A stretch of 9,935 bases of DNA from Desulfurococcales archaeon (lineage in GTDB: Archaea > Thermoproteota > Thermoprotei_A > Sulfolobales > Desulfurococcaceae): assembly GCA_027028805.1 (NCBI GenBank), contig JALVHX010000164.1:1-9935 (forward strand). Reading direction: 5' to 3'. Positions within the stretch are counted from its first letter, which is position 1. Each line of letters opens with the position of its first letter. The notes below the pieces were generated by a model. The model worked only from the letters and a program-made list of their open reading frames with translations. It did not search any database and was not told the DNA's origin. Below are positions 1 to 5,266 of the stretch, one piece after another. A program made the position numbers and the translations under genes.

Positions 1-347
1 CTCTCTAGAACATATTCTCTCCTCCAGGGAGGCCATACATGCACCTTCTCCCACAAGTTCTCCTCGGGGTCATAGATAAGCCGGTAGAGCTCATAGCTAT
101 CCCATGTAAGTATACGTGTGCCGCCTACGCGCTTAGGCTCATCCCTGAGAACAACCTGAACTCGTTCCCCCTTTCTAAACCACTGGGATATGGAGCCGGT
201 CATCAATAGATATACAGGCTTATTATTTATCTCGACAACCAGCGTGCCGAACCATCTATAGCCTCGCCGATCCATGGTCTTGAATGGATCCTCTATTATA
301 CGGGTGTTTACAGTGAAAACAGCTTCACTGCTACTCAACCATGGCAC
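1..347 (-). CDS. Hypothetical protein, 5' part only (runs off left edge)
   Basis: This is an uninterrupted minus-strand reading frame of 115 codons that is still open at the left edge, so the C-terminus is missing. An in-frame TAG lies 11 codons upstream of the GTG at 347. That GTG or the TTG at 338 is therefore the likely start; a nearby ATG is out of frame and hits a stop at once. The visible protein begins VPWLSSSEAVFTVNT, is rich in Trp, Tyr and Arg, and alternates short hydrophobic and polar runs (for example WFGTLVVEI, RVQVVL, TRILTW). That pattern suggests a small beta-rich soluble domain. There is no membrane segment, signal peptide or catalytic motif that I recognise. An A-box-like sequence lies about 50 bases upstream. 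I do not recognise the family. The coding call rests on frame length and archaeal-looking codon use (AGG, ATA, GAG). Confidence 0.6.
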   Translation of the reverse strand, partial: MPWLSSSEAVFTVNTRIIEDPFKTMDRRGYRWFGTLVVEINNKPVYLLMTGSISQWFRKGERVQVVLRDEPKRVGGTRILTWDSYELYRLIYDPEENLWEKVHVWPPWRREYVLE

Positions 348-396
348 ACCCGCCGAGTGTAGCTTATACTCAGCCGCCTATCTAGTAGGTGCACTA

Positions 397-408
397 AGAT
401 AAATATTA
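397..408 (-). promoter_or_regulatory. Possible A-box for the leftmost gene
   Basis: On the minus strand this reads AATATTTATCTT, an AT-rich block resembling an archaeal TATA element. It sits about 50 bases upstream of the GTG at 347. Transcription starting about 25 bases downstream would give a leader of roughly 30 bases. It is a match by eye only. Confidence 0.3.
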
Positions 409-417
409 TTGCGTGAT

Positions 418-441
418 ATTAAAGAACAATTATTGAACAAT
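418..441 (-). terminator. Possible T-rich terminator after the creatininase gene
   Basis: Just downstream of the minus-strand stop codon the transcript strand is T-rich (TTGTTC, TTGTTCTTTAAT). On the plus strand it contains two direct copies of GAACAAT (424-430 and 435-441). Crenarchaeal terminators are commonly T-rich tracts without a stable hairpin, which fits. The evidence is position and composition only. Confidence 0.3.
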
Positions 442-447
442 GCGGCT

Positions 448-1158
448 CTACGAGTGATCCCTGGTGGTTGAAAGACAGTTGCGCGCCATGACATCGAGGG
501 TTTCAATAAATCTTCTCTCAGCTTCCTCGACAACACGGGGCCCTCCTGAGCCGGCTCCCACAACAAGATCGTGTCTACAGTAGTGGATTGTGTCAGAGCA
601 ATAGAGCTTCTTTTCATCAGGGGAACCTCCCTGATATGATAGCCCCAGCTCTCCAGCGATCTCGGCCTCAAGCCCGCATCCGTGACAGAACTCGTTCCCC
701 AGCTCTCCAGCGATCACCCATATATCTATCACCGCTGCCTCCACTCCATGGCTATAATAAATCAGCCGCGCAGCGGCCTCGGCTACACTGGTGTTTCCGC
801 CATGCGCGTTCACTATGATGAAGCCGCAGAGGCTGGTGGATTCTCTCAGGCTGACCGCTATATTCACAACGGTTCTGATCAATAGATCCGGGGAAACGGA
901 TGCGGTGCCTTTAAACCTTAGCCACTCATGCGAGAACCCGTAGCTTAGCGGGGGAAGCAGAAACAGGCATAGATCCTCATCGATCATAGAGCTAGCGGCC
1001 TCTGCAAGCCTCTCTGCAAGCCGGTTAGCTATAATAGAGTCTATTGATAAAGGTAGATTCCCCGGATGATGTTCGAGGCTACCCATGGGTAAAACAGCAA
1101 CTACGCCGCCACAGCTCCCCAACACAGCCCCCGGATCCGTGTGTCTCACTAGGCGCAT
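448..1158 (-). CDS. Creatininase-family amidohydrolase, candidate FAPy deformylase
   Basis: This is a 236-residue protein of the creatininase family, metal-dependent cytosolic amidohydrolases of about 230-260 residues. The N-terminal motif LPMGSLEHHPGNLPLSIDS matches the family's PVGSTEQHGPHLPLGTD pattern and supplies metal ligands E29, H31 and D40. NAHGGN (117-122) gives H119, and HGCGLE (159-164) gives the late H159/E164 pair seen in this subfamily as HAGxxE. In archaea one member (ArfB, MJ0116) hydrolyses a formamidopyrimidine in riboflavin and F420 synthesis. Assignment to that reaction is inference; creatinine hydrolysis itself is unlikely. Oddities are a 19-bp exact direct repeat encoding IAGELG twice around the H159/E164 motif, and a duplicated RLAE. 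The ATG start at 1158 has GGGGAG nine bases upstream. The gene is divergent from the MATE transporter gene. Confidence 0.85.
   Translation of the reverse strand: MRLVRHTDPGAVLGSCGGVVAVLPMGSLEHHPGNLPLSIDSIIANRLAERLAEAASSMIDEDLCLFLLPPLSYGFSHEWLRFKGTASVSPDLLIRTVVNIAVSLRESTSLCGFIIVNAHGGNTSVAEAAARLIYYSHGVEAAVIDIWVIAGELGNEFCHGCGLEAEIAGELGLSYQGGSPDEKKLYCSDTIHYCRHDLVVGAGSGGPRVVEEAERRFIETLDVMARNCLSTTRDHS
643..715. repeat. 19-bp direct repeat inside the creatininase gene
   Basis: CCCCAGCTCTCCAGCGATC occurs at 643-661 and again at 697-715, a period of 54 bases (18 codons). On the coding strand both copies encode IAGELG. The 35 bases following each copy are unrelated, so this is not a simple 54-bp tandem duplication. 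Confidence 0.85.
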
Positions 1159-1202
1159 ACCGCCGCGCTCCCCGCCGCGCCACTGGTTCCCTCTCTGAAC
1201 AC

Positions 1203-1223
1203 GTTAGCCTATAATAGGTTAGC
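1203..1223. promoter_or_regulatory. Near-palindromic TATA element between divergent genes, flanked by GTTAGC repeats
   Basis: CCTATAATAGG (1208-1218) is a perfect palindrome around one central base. It is bracketed by direct copies of GTTAGC at 1203-1208 and 1218-1223. Its centre is about 25 bases upstream of the MATE ATG (1237), the usual A-box to transcription-start distance, so that mRNA would be nearly leaderless. Read on the other strand it could place a start near 1185-1190 for the creatininase gene. The flanking repeats could bind a regulator, which is speculative. Confidence 0.45.
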
Positions 1224-1236
1224 GGGATGATGGGGG

Positions 1237-2736
1237 ATGAGGAGGGAATACGAGAAGTATCGTGATAGAATAGTTTCCGGCGGTATATTATCGACTCTCC
1301 TATGGCTCGGCATACCTCCGCTCATAACCCAGCTCGTTAACACTAGTTATAACCTAGCCGACTCGATATGGCTGAGCAGGCTCCGCGACATAGATATCGC
1401 GGTGCCGCGCCAGGTATGGCCCCTTATAATGTTCGTATTCATGATCGGGATGGGCTTTACAGTAGCCAACATGGCTCTGATCTCCCAGCTGGTCGGGGCA
1501 CGCAGGTTCGACGAAGCCGATAGAACAGCCTCCAGCTTCCTGTTCACAATGTTCCTTATCGGCGCAGGCTTCGGCATAATCCTCTTCGCCACGCTTGACA
1601 AGCTCCTAATATACGTTATGAAGACGCCCCCCGAGATCTACTCTGAGGCCCTAGCATACGGGCGAATAGTGACGGCCGGCATACCTCTCGGCTACGCAGC
1701 TTTCTCGGTGACAACGATACTCCAGGCCGTGGGGGATACGAGGACTCCGACAATACTTCAAACAGTATCCGCGCTCATCAACATACTGCTCGACCCAGTG
1801 CTTATTTTCGGATGGCTGGGCGTGCCCGCCATGGGTGTTATGGGGGCCGCGGTGGCCACTGTGACGGCCCGTGCAGCCACCACGATCATAGGCGTCGCGC
1901 TACTACTGCGGGGCTACAGGGGAGTGCGTATAGAACCATTCTTCTTCGACAAAGACTGGTTTATAAGAAGCATTAAGATAGGCGCGCCGGTCATGATCGT
2001 TCGTGGCGGAAATATATCTGCATTCATAGTTATACAACGCATTGTCAACAGCTTCGGCGTGGTAGCGGCCGCCGCGTACTCTATAGGCTTCATAGTTATA
2101 AGCCTATCAGATGCTATGCTCTGGGGCTTCAGCTCGGCGATCTCGATAATGGTGGGACAGAATCTTGGCGCAGGCCTTGTGGAGAGGGCGTGGCTTGTCG
2201 TTAAGAAATCGTTGATGGTGATGGTTGTGGGAACCAGTATAGGGGCGTTGATAGTATATATCGTGCACCAGCCTATGATAGCATGGTTCACGGACAACCC
2301 TGTCATTCAGAGAGAGGCGGCCGTATTCATAGAGTTGTTCACGTTATCAGTTCCCTTCTTCGGAATGTTCTTTACATCGATAGCTGTGGGCAATGGTTCA
2401 GGTCATACCATGCCTCCGTCAATAATAGGTCTGGTGAGGCTATGGGGGTTCCGAGTAGGCATGTCGTATGTCACATCCATAGTGCTGGGATGGGGGCTTA
2501 GATGGATATGGATATCGATGAGCATAAGCAACGTGGCCGGGGGCCTAATGGCTCTAGCCTGGCTGTACAGTAGAACATGGACGAAGCCGGTAATACATAG
2601 CCTATCACGTGGCCCGGCAAGGCTTTCTGAGAAAAAGCTCCCTGGCGACGGCGGCGAGGGAATCGGCGGGGATAGTGAGGGCCCGCGCATCCCGGGTAAA
2701 CACGGCGGGGTCTTTTCCATACGCCAGGGGGGCTAG
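1237..2736 (+). CDS. MATE-family multidrug/toxin efflux transporter
   Basis: This is a 499-residue polytopic membrane protein with about twelve hydrophobic segments in two homologous halves, as expected for MATE antiporters, which exchange organic cations or metabolites for Na+ or H+. Recognisable pieces are GGILSTLLWLGIPPLITQL at the N-terminus, NLADSIW (39-45) with D42, QAVGDTRTP (163-171), NILLDPVLIFG (182-192) with D186, and GNGSGHTMPP (385-394) in the second half. P27, D42 and D186 appear to correspond to the functional P26, D41 and D184 of the Pyrococcus furiosus MATE, so the N-lobe cation site looks intact. Core homology should end near residue 450. The last ~43 residues are Gly/Arg-rich, hydrophilic and lie antisense to the end of the AGOG gene. 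The ATG at 1237 has GGATGAT five bases upstream. Substrate is unknown. Confidence 0.93.
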   Translation: MRREYEKYRDRIVSGGILSTLLWLGIPPLITQLVNTSYNLADSIWLSRLRDIDIAVPRQVWPLIMFVFMIGMGFTVANMALISQLVGARRFDEADRTASSFLFTMFLIGAGFGIILFATLDKLLIYVMKTPPEIYSEALAYGRIVTAGIPLGYAAFSVTTILQAVGDTRTPTILQTVSALINILLDPVLIFGWLGVPAMGVMGAAVATVTARAATTIIGVALLLRGYRGVRIEPFFFDKDWFIRSIKIGAPVMIVRGGNISAFIVIQRIVNSFGVVAAAAYSIGFIVISLSDAMLWGFSSAISIMVGQNLGAGLVERAWLVVKKSLMVMVVGTSIGALIVYIVHQPMIAWFTDNPVIQREAAVFIELFTLSVPFFGMFFTSIAVGNGSGHTMPPSIIGLVRLWGFRVGMSYVTSIVLGWGLRWIWISMSISNVAGGLMALAWLYSRTWTKPVIHSLSRGPARLSEKKLPGDGGEGIGGDSEGPRIPGKHGGVFSIRQGG

Positions 2737-3477
2737 GAGCCATACAAGGGCGTCGAGGCGTATACAGGGTATACGCGACGCCTCTTCCACAATCCGCCAG
2801 GCCTCTATAGCCAGCCTCTTATACCTAGACATAAGGGCCGCTACGTCGCCGCGGCTCACGCATGGGGCTTTGTTATCAACTATCCTGCTGGTAAGCGTGA
2901 CAAGGCATACGCGGCGATCACATGGGATAGGTATACCATATATCTCGCCCACGCTCCACCCGCATGCCCGGGCAACATAGTAGTACATCTTAACCGCGAA
3001 CACTATCGTTTTATCACCTGGTTCCTGTCTCATGACGCGGGCGAGCCTCTCGTCGAGAAGCCTTAGGTTCATTGCATAGCTATCGGGTTTTTCCCAGAGC
3101 TCTAAGGCAAGCTGGCTGGAGAGGAACCGTGTCACACGCTTCTTCTTGGCGCCTAGCGCTAGCCTGTTATACCTAGAGCCGTATGAGAGAAAGCTTTGAA
3201 AGAATTCCGCGAGATCTCTGAGAGACCCGGCCTTGCTAGCGGCAATGCTCTGAGCAGTCTCCATCCAGTAGTCCTCGCCGCGGCCGACTAGCTGATAGCT
3301 AACCAATGCGTTCGCCACAGCCGATACAGCGGCTACGCGGCATCCATTGCTTGTCGCTATTATACGTATAGCCCTCAGCTGTGGATCATTTTGTTCGAGA
3401 ACATCTATGAGGGGCTCGCCGTGTCTTTTCAGCACGGAGCCTAGTCTCAGGGCCCGCCCGGTGTTTATCCTGTACAT
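2605..3477 (-). CDS. Archaeal 8-oxoguanine DNA glycosylase/AP lyase (AGOG)
   Basis: This 290-residue protein matches the AGOG family, HhH-GPD base-excision-repair enzymes that remove 8-oxoguanine and cut the abasic site. Family features are the N-terminal LEQNDPQLRAIRIIA, YQLVGRGEDYW (61-71), GDKTIVFAVKM (154-164), GIPIPCDRRV (181-190) and SRIPCIRLDALVWLL (234-248). K156 is the likely Schiff-base lysine and D187 the catalytic aspartate. Their 31-residue spacing is close to that of K140 and D172 in the Pyrobaculum enzyme. The protein is about 35 residues longer than that enzyme (256 residues); the extra length seems to be at the C-terminus, which overlaps the MATE gene on the other strand. AAGGAGG lies 11 bases before the ATG at 3477. 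The gene is divergent from the NifX-like gene. Confidence 0.88.
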   Translation of the reverse strand: MYRINTGRALRLGSVLKRHGEPLIDVLEQNDPQLRAIRIIATSNGCRVAAVSAVANALVSYQLVGRGEDYWMETAQSIAASKAGSLRDLAEFFQSFLSYGSRYNRLALGAKKKRVTRFLSSQLALELWEKPDSYAMNLRLLDERLARVMRQEPGDKTIVFAVKMYYYVARACGWSVGEIYGIPIPCDRRVCLVTLTSRIVDNKAPCVSRGDVAALMSRYKRLAIEAWRIVEEASRIPCIRLDALVWLLAPLAYGKDPAVFTRDARALTIPADSLAAVARELFLRKPCRAT

Positions 3478-3480
3478 AGG

Positions 3481-3488
3481 TATAATAG
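3481..3488 (+). promoter_or_regulatory. Possible A-box for the NifX-like gene
   Basis: TATAATAG lies about 35 bases before the ATG at 3516, so transcription would begin around 3508-3512. The same octamer occurs before the MATE gene. If used, it yields a short leader for an ATG at 3516, or about 50 bases for the ATG at 3564. Confidence 0.4.
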
Positions 3489-3495
3489 CCTCCTT
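3489..3495 (-). promoter_or_regulatory. Ribosome binding site of the AGOG gene
   Basis: On the minus strand this is AAGGAGG, a full Shine-Dalgarno match 11 bases before the ATG at 3477. It supports that start. The spacing is slightly long. Confidence 0.6.
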
Positions 3496-3515
3496 GAGTG
3501 ATTAATCCCTAGTCC

Positions 3516-3851
3516 ATGTCCGCGACGCGTTATGGAGAGCAGGCATGTGCGGGTGTATCACACATGTATATTATTGCTTTTGCCGTGAAAAAAGGCGTTG
3601 TATCCAGCTTGTCGAAGGCCGATGAGCTATTATTCGTAGACCTTGATAGCGGGGAGCGCTCAGTGACTAGGAACCCGTATAGGGCAGGGGGCCAGGCACT
3701 GGCTTCGCTTATAGAGGATAGGGATGTCGTGGTTCTTGTGGTAAGCGAGGCTTCCGAGGAAGAGCTCGCGTTCCTATACGAGGAGGGCGTGAAACCCTAT
3801 ATTGTCGGGGACATGCGTGCCGAGGATGCTTTAAGGGAGATCACAGGGTAA
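3516..3851 (+). CDS. Small NifX/NafY-like (dinitrogenase cofactor biosynthesis fold) protein, diverged
   Basis: The longest frame is 111 residues, but the family-like part begins at M17 (ATG 3564) with MYIIAFAVKKGVVSS. The preceding 16 residues are compositionally different, so a 95-residue protein is the more natural product. The pattern resembles the NifB/NifX/NafY RNase-H-like fold: first strand (YIIAFAV), VDLDSGE turn (41-47), RNPY (52-55), a helix, VVVLVVS (71-77), then a helix and GVKPYIV (91-97). In canonical members a HFGRA motif follows the first strand; here the corresponding stretch reads SLSKAD, and the core has no His or Cys. Iron-molybdenum cofactor binding is therefore not expected, and a role in nitrogen fixation should not be assumed. 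An A-box candidate TATAATAG lies at 3481-3488. The family call is moderately sure, the function unknown. Confidence 0.6.
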   Translation: MSATRYGEQACAGVSHMYIIAFAVKKGVVSSLSKADELLFVDLDSGERSVTRNPYRAGGQALASLIEDRDVVVLVVSEASEEELAFLYEEGVKPYIVGDMRAEDALREITG

Positions 3852-3859
3852 AAACACTA

Positions 3860-3901
3860 CCCCAGTCCTATACCCCTGTCCATACCCCTTCTATACACCC
3901 C
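3860..3901. repeat. Four evenly spaced CCCC tracts before the arginine decarboxylase promoter
   Basis: CCCC occurs at 3860-3863, 3873-3876, 3885-3888 and 3898-3901, a period of 12-13 bases. The last three tracts lie in an imperfect unit close to CTATACCCCT. The array begins nine bases after the stop codon of the NifX-like gene and ends about 22 bases before the A-box of the next gene. On the minus strand it is four GGGG runs with 8-9 base loops, a possible long-loop G-quadruplex. It could be operator sites on one helix face, part of a pyrimidine-rich terminator, or both. Confidence 0.6.
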
Positions 3902-3922
3902 TTATAGCTGGGTTTAGGCAAC

Positions 3923-3932
3923 CCTTATATAA
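3923..3932 (+). promoter_or_regulatory. A-box promoter of the arginine decarboxylase gene
   Basis: CCTTATATAA is the best TATA-like match in this intergenic region. It predicts transcription start near 3952, inside the palindrome TAGCGCTA (3948-3955), and a leader of about 60 bases to the ATG at 4017. Confidence 0.5.
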
Positions 3933-4016
3933 CAGCGAAGTAATCATTAGCGCTATAGAGCTAGGCGTGGGATTAGGGCTACGTTTCAATCGATAAAAGC
4001 GGTAGGGGTGGCGGTG

Positions 4017-4379
4017 ATGGGGATTATCGGGAGACACGTCTACGGCGACCTCTACGGCGTTGAGCCCGAGAAGCTATCGGATAAGAAGTATCTGGAAAAA
4101 ATAGTCCGCGAGGCCGCCGACCACGCTAATGCAAAGTTATTGGAGGTTAAGGTGTGGGAGCTTGGGGGAGACAAAGGCGGCGTATCGGTTATCGCGCTGA
4201 TTATTGAAAGCCATATAGCACTCCATACATGGCCGAACTACAGGTATGCGACGCTTGATGTATATACTTGCGGCGAGGAGGCTGATCCCTGGAAAGCCTT
4301 TAAGTATATTGTAGATGCGTTAAAGCCGAAAACCTATACAGTGCATTATACCGATAGAAGCCAGCTACCGATAGGCTAG
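4017..4379 (+). CDS. Pyruvoyl-dependent arginine decarboxylase proenzyme (AdoMet decarboxylase fold)
   Basis: Cytosolic proenzyme of the prokaryotic AdoMet decarboxylase family, about 120 residues, self-cleaving at a serine to make the pyruvoyl cofactor. Counting from the ATG at 4017, the motif [10 protein letters not shown] (64-73) holds the cleavage Ser65 and His70, and DVYTCG (81-86) holds Cys85. Within the family, HVYGDLYGV near the N-terminus, [12 protein letters not shown] just before the cleavage site, and DPWKAF plus YTVHYTDRS near the end resemble the crenarchaeal arginine decarboxylase branch (Sulfolobus SSO0536). True AdoMet decarboxylases typically show HTWPExGYAAxDVFTCG instead. 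The product would be agmatine, the first step to putrescine and longer polyamines. ATG 4017 is preferred because GGGGTG lies six bases upstream. An in-frame GTG at 4008 would add three residues but has its purine tract immediately adjacent. Family sure, substrate fairly sure. Confidence 0.88.
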   Translation: MGIIGRHVYGDLYGVEPEKLSDKKYLEKIVREAADHANAKLLEVKVWELGGDKGGVSVIALIIESHIALHTWPNYRYATLDVYTCGEEADPWKAFKYIVDALKPKTYTVHYTDRSQLPIG

Positions 4380-4440
4380 AGTATCGTTTACCTGCTTACG
4401 GCTCTTTCTATTGTTAATCATTATTATGCGTAAATTATAT

Positions 4441-4464
4441 TTTTATATAGTCTACAGTATAAAA
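4441..4464. terminator. AT-rich inverted repeat in the convergent intergenic region
   Basis: TTTTATA (4441-4447) and TATAAAA (4458-4464) form a perfect 7-bp inverted repeat with a 10-base loop. It lies between the convergent ends of the arginine decarboxylase and DUF2283 genes, where a bidirectional terminator is expected. T-runs are present on both strands. Confidence 0.4.
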
Positions 4465-4466
4465 CA

Positions 4467-4491
4467 CTATTTATTATAGATATATAAATAG
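4467..4491. terminator. Second AT-rich inverted repeat in the convergent intergenic region
   Basis: CTATTTA (4467-4473) and TAAATAG (4485-4491) are 7-bp arms around an 11-base loop, directly after the first inverted repeat. The stem is weak by sequence for a thermophile, so it may act through AT-richness and not as a hairpin. Apart from these repeats I see no gene or RNA in 4380-4544. Confidence 0.35.
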
Positions 4492-4544
4492 ATCCGAATA
4501 ATATATTTGATATACAGATGATATATGGAGAAAGTACTGTATAA

Positions 4545-4772
4545 CTAGTATATCATTATATTTACTTTCTCCGAGAAGTTCATGACCATTATACCTACTA
4601 CTCGTCCCTCTTTTATCCTGACAACAATGTCTTCTCCGGTCATAACTTCTTCATCCGCATCTTCTATGTCGTAGCCAAAGTTTATATAGAGTATATCGTT
4701 TTGCTTATCATATTCAAGCCAGATCTTATCAAGATCGGATACTATATACCTCCCCTGTTCCTCCTTCTCCAT
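4545..4772 (-). CDS. DUF2283 family small protein
   Basis: This is a 75-residue acidic protein, counted from ATG 4772. IWLEYDKQNDILYINFG followed by the acidic turn EDADEEV, then EDIVVRIKEGRVVGIMVMNFSE, fits DUF2283. That family has short beta-rich domains with a characteristic E/KYDxxxDxLYIxF start and a GxxVGIExLxxS end. No catalytic residues are known for it. Some relatives in bacteria sit beside DUF4258 proteins in toxin-antitoxin-like pairs, but no partner is present here, so that role is not supported. Two in-frame GTG codons at 4784 and 4781 would extend it by up to four residues. ATG 4772 is chosen because GGTG lies six bases upstream, and the TATTTAA element at 4803-4809 would start transcription near 4780. 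It is a monocistronic unit following the Cys4 gene at a distance of about 140 bases. Confidence 0.75.
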   Translation of the reverse strand: MEKEEQGRYIVSDLDKIWLEYDKQNDILYINFGYDIEDADEEVMTGEDIVVRIKEGRVVGIMVMNFSEKVNIMIY

Positions 4773-4800
4773 AATGAGCACCACGTATCCATTTTTCCTT

Positions 4801-4810
4801 CCTTAAATAG
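4801..4810 (-). promoter_or_regulatory. Possible A-box of the DUF2283 gene
   Basis: On the minus strand this reads CTATTTAAGG, centred about 33 bases upstream of the ATG at 4772. A second AT-rich block, TTTATTTAAT at about 4825-4834, is an alternative. Confidence 0.35.
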
Positions 4811-4856
4811 GGGTATCGAGGTCGCTATTAAATAAAGGAATCCCCGTTCATGCTGT

Positions 4857-4866
4857 TATAAAAATA
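4857..4866 (-). terminator. Possible T-tract terminator of the Cys4 protein gene
   Basis: The minus strand has TATTTTTATA about 50 bases past the stop codon of the gene at 4914-5237. There is no convincing hairpin. It is assigned from position and the T5 run only. Confidence 0.3.
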
Positions 4867-4913
4867 GTAGTGGTGCTATTGTTTTAAGCTACCAGGCGGC
4901 TCGGGCACTGTGC

Positions 4914-5237
4914 TCAGATACTGAGCGTTATATCGGAGAAATCCATGGGTAGTGGCTTGTTTTTGCGTTTGTATTCTTCGTATTTCCGCTCTAAGAATTC
5001 GCGGAATCTTGGGCAATTCTCGAACCGCCCGTCGCGGTCGCACCTGCTCCCGAGCGCCAGGAAGCACATCTGGGTCTTCTTGTCGTAATAGGGGCATATC
5101 TTGTGATGATGCTTAGCGCTCTTAATCATCCTGCTTATCCATCTCTGCTTCTCGTCTCCGGCACCCTTCGAGGCCCCGGATTTCTCCTCGCCCAGTGCTT
5201 TCTGGAGTTCATCATCTGATACTATTGATCGGGTCAC
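4914..5237 (-). CDS. Small four-cysteine protein, probable metal-binding, function unknown
   Basis: This is a 107-residue, highly charged protein. The N-terminal third is polar and low in hydrophobics, probably disordered. It is followed by a His run (43-45) and four cysteines at C48, C58, C66 and C75 in the pattern CP-x8-C-x7-C-x8-CP. A basic/acidic helix follows (FREFLERKYEEYKRKNK), then a short tail containing PMDFSD. The even Cys spacing and the two CP dipeptides suggest a zinc ribbon-like or Fe-S site; this is inference. No signal peptide or membrane segment is present, so it is cytosolic. The start is GTG 5237, with GGTGATC ending four bases upstream. That ribosome binding site lies inside an inverted repeat. 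Not assigned to a named family; it looks like a conserved crenarchaeal hypothetical protein. Confidence 0.72.
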   Translation of the reverse strand: MTRSIVSDDELQKALGEEKSGASKGAGDEKQRWISRMIKSAKHHHKICPYYDKKTQMCFLALGSRCDRDGRFENCPRFREFLERKYEEYKRKNKPLPMDFSDITLSI

Positions 5238-5266
5238 GGCTGATCACCCTGCGGGTCACAGTGATC
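5230..5266 (-). promoter_or_regulatory. Possible hairpin and direct repeats over the start of the Cys4 gene
   Basis: On the transcript strand GATCAC (from 5266-5261) can pair with GTGATC (5247-5242) around a 13-base loop. The second arm is part of the ribosome binding site GGTGATC of the gene starting at 5237. In addition GTGACCCG occurs twice (5259-5252 and 5237-5230), the second copy containing the start codon. The arrangement could hide the ribosome binding site or be a repressor site. Confidence 0.4.

Noticed and set aside
1914..2306. 130-codon minus-strand frame inside the MATE gene
   Set aside because: It is antisense to membrane-helix codons, with low-complexity Thr/Ile/Pro content and no family resemblance.
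4008..4379. Annotation of the decarboxylase as AdoMet decarboxylase (speH)
   Set aside because: The fold is the same, but the signature segments fit the crenarchaeal arginine decarboxylase branch better. I keep AdoMet decarboxylase as the main alternative.
4545..4784. DUF2283 gene as an antitoxin of a toxin-antitoxin pair
   Set aside because: No small toxin-like gene is adjacent. The neighbours are on separate promoters or converge on it.
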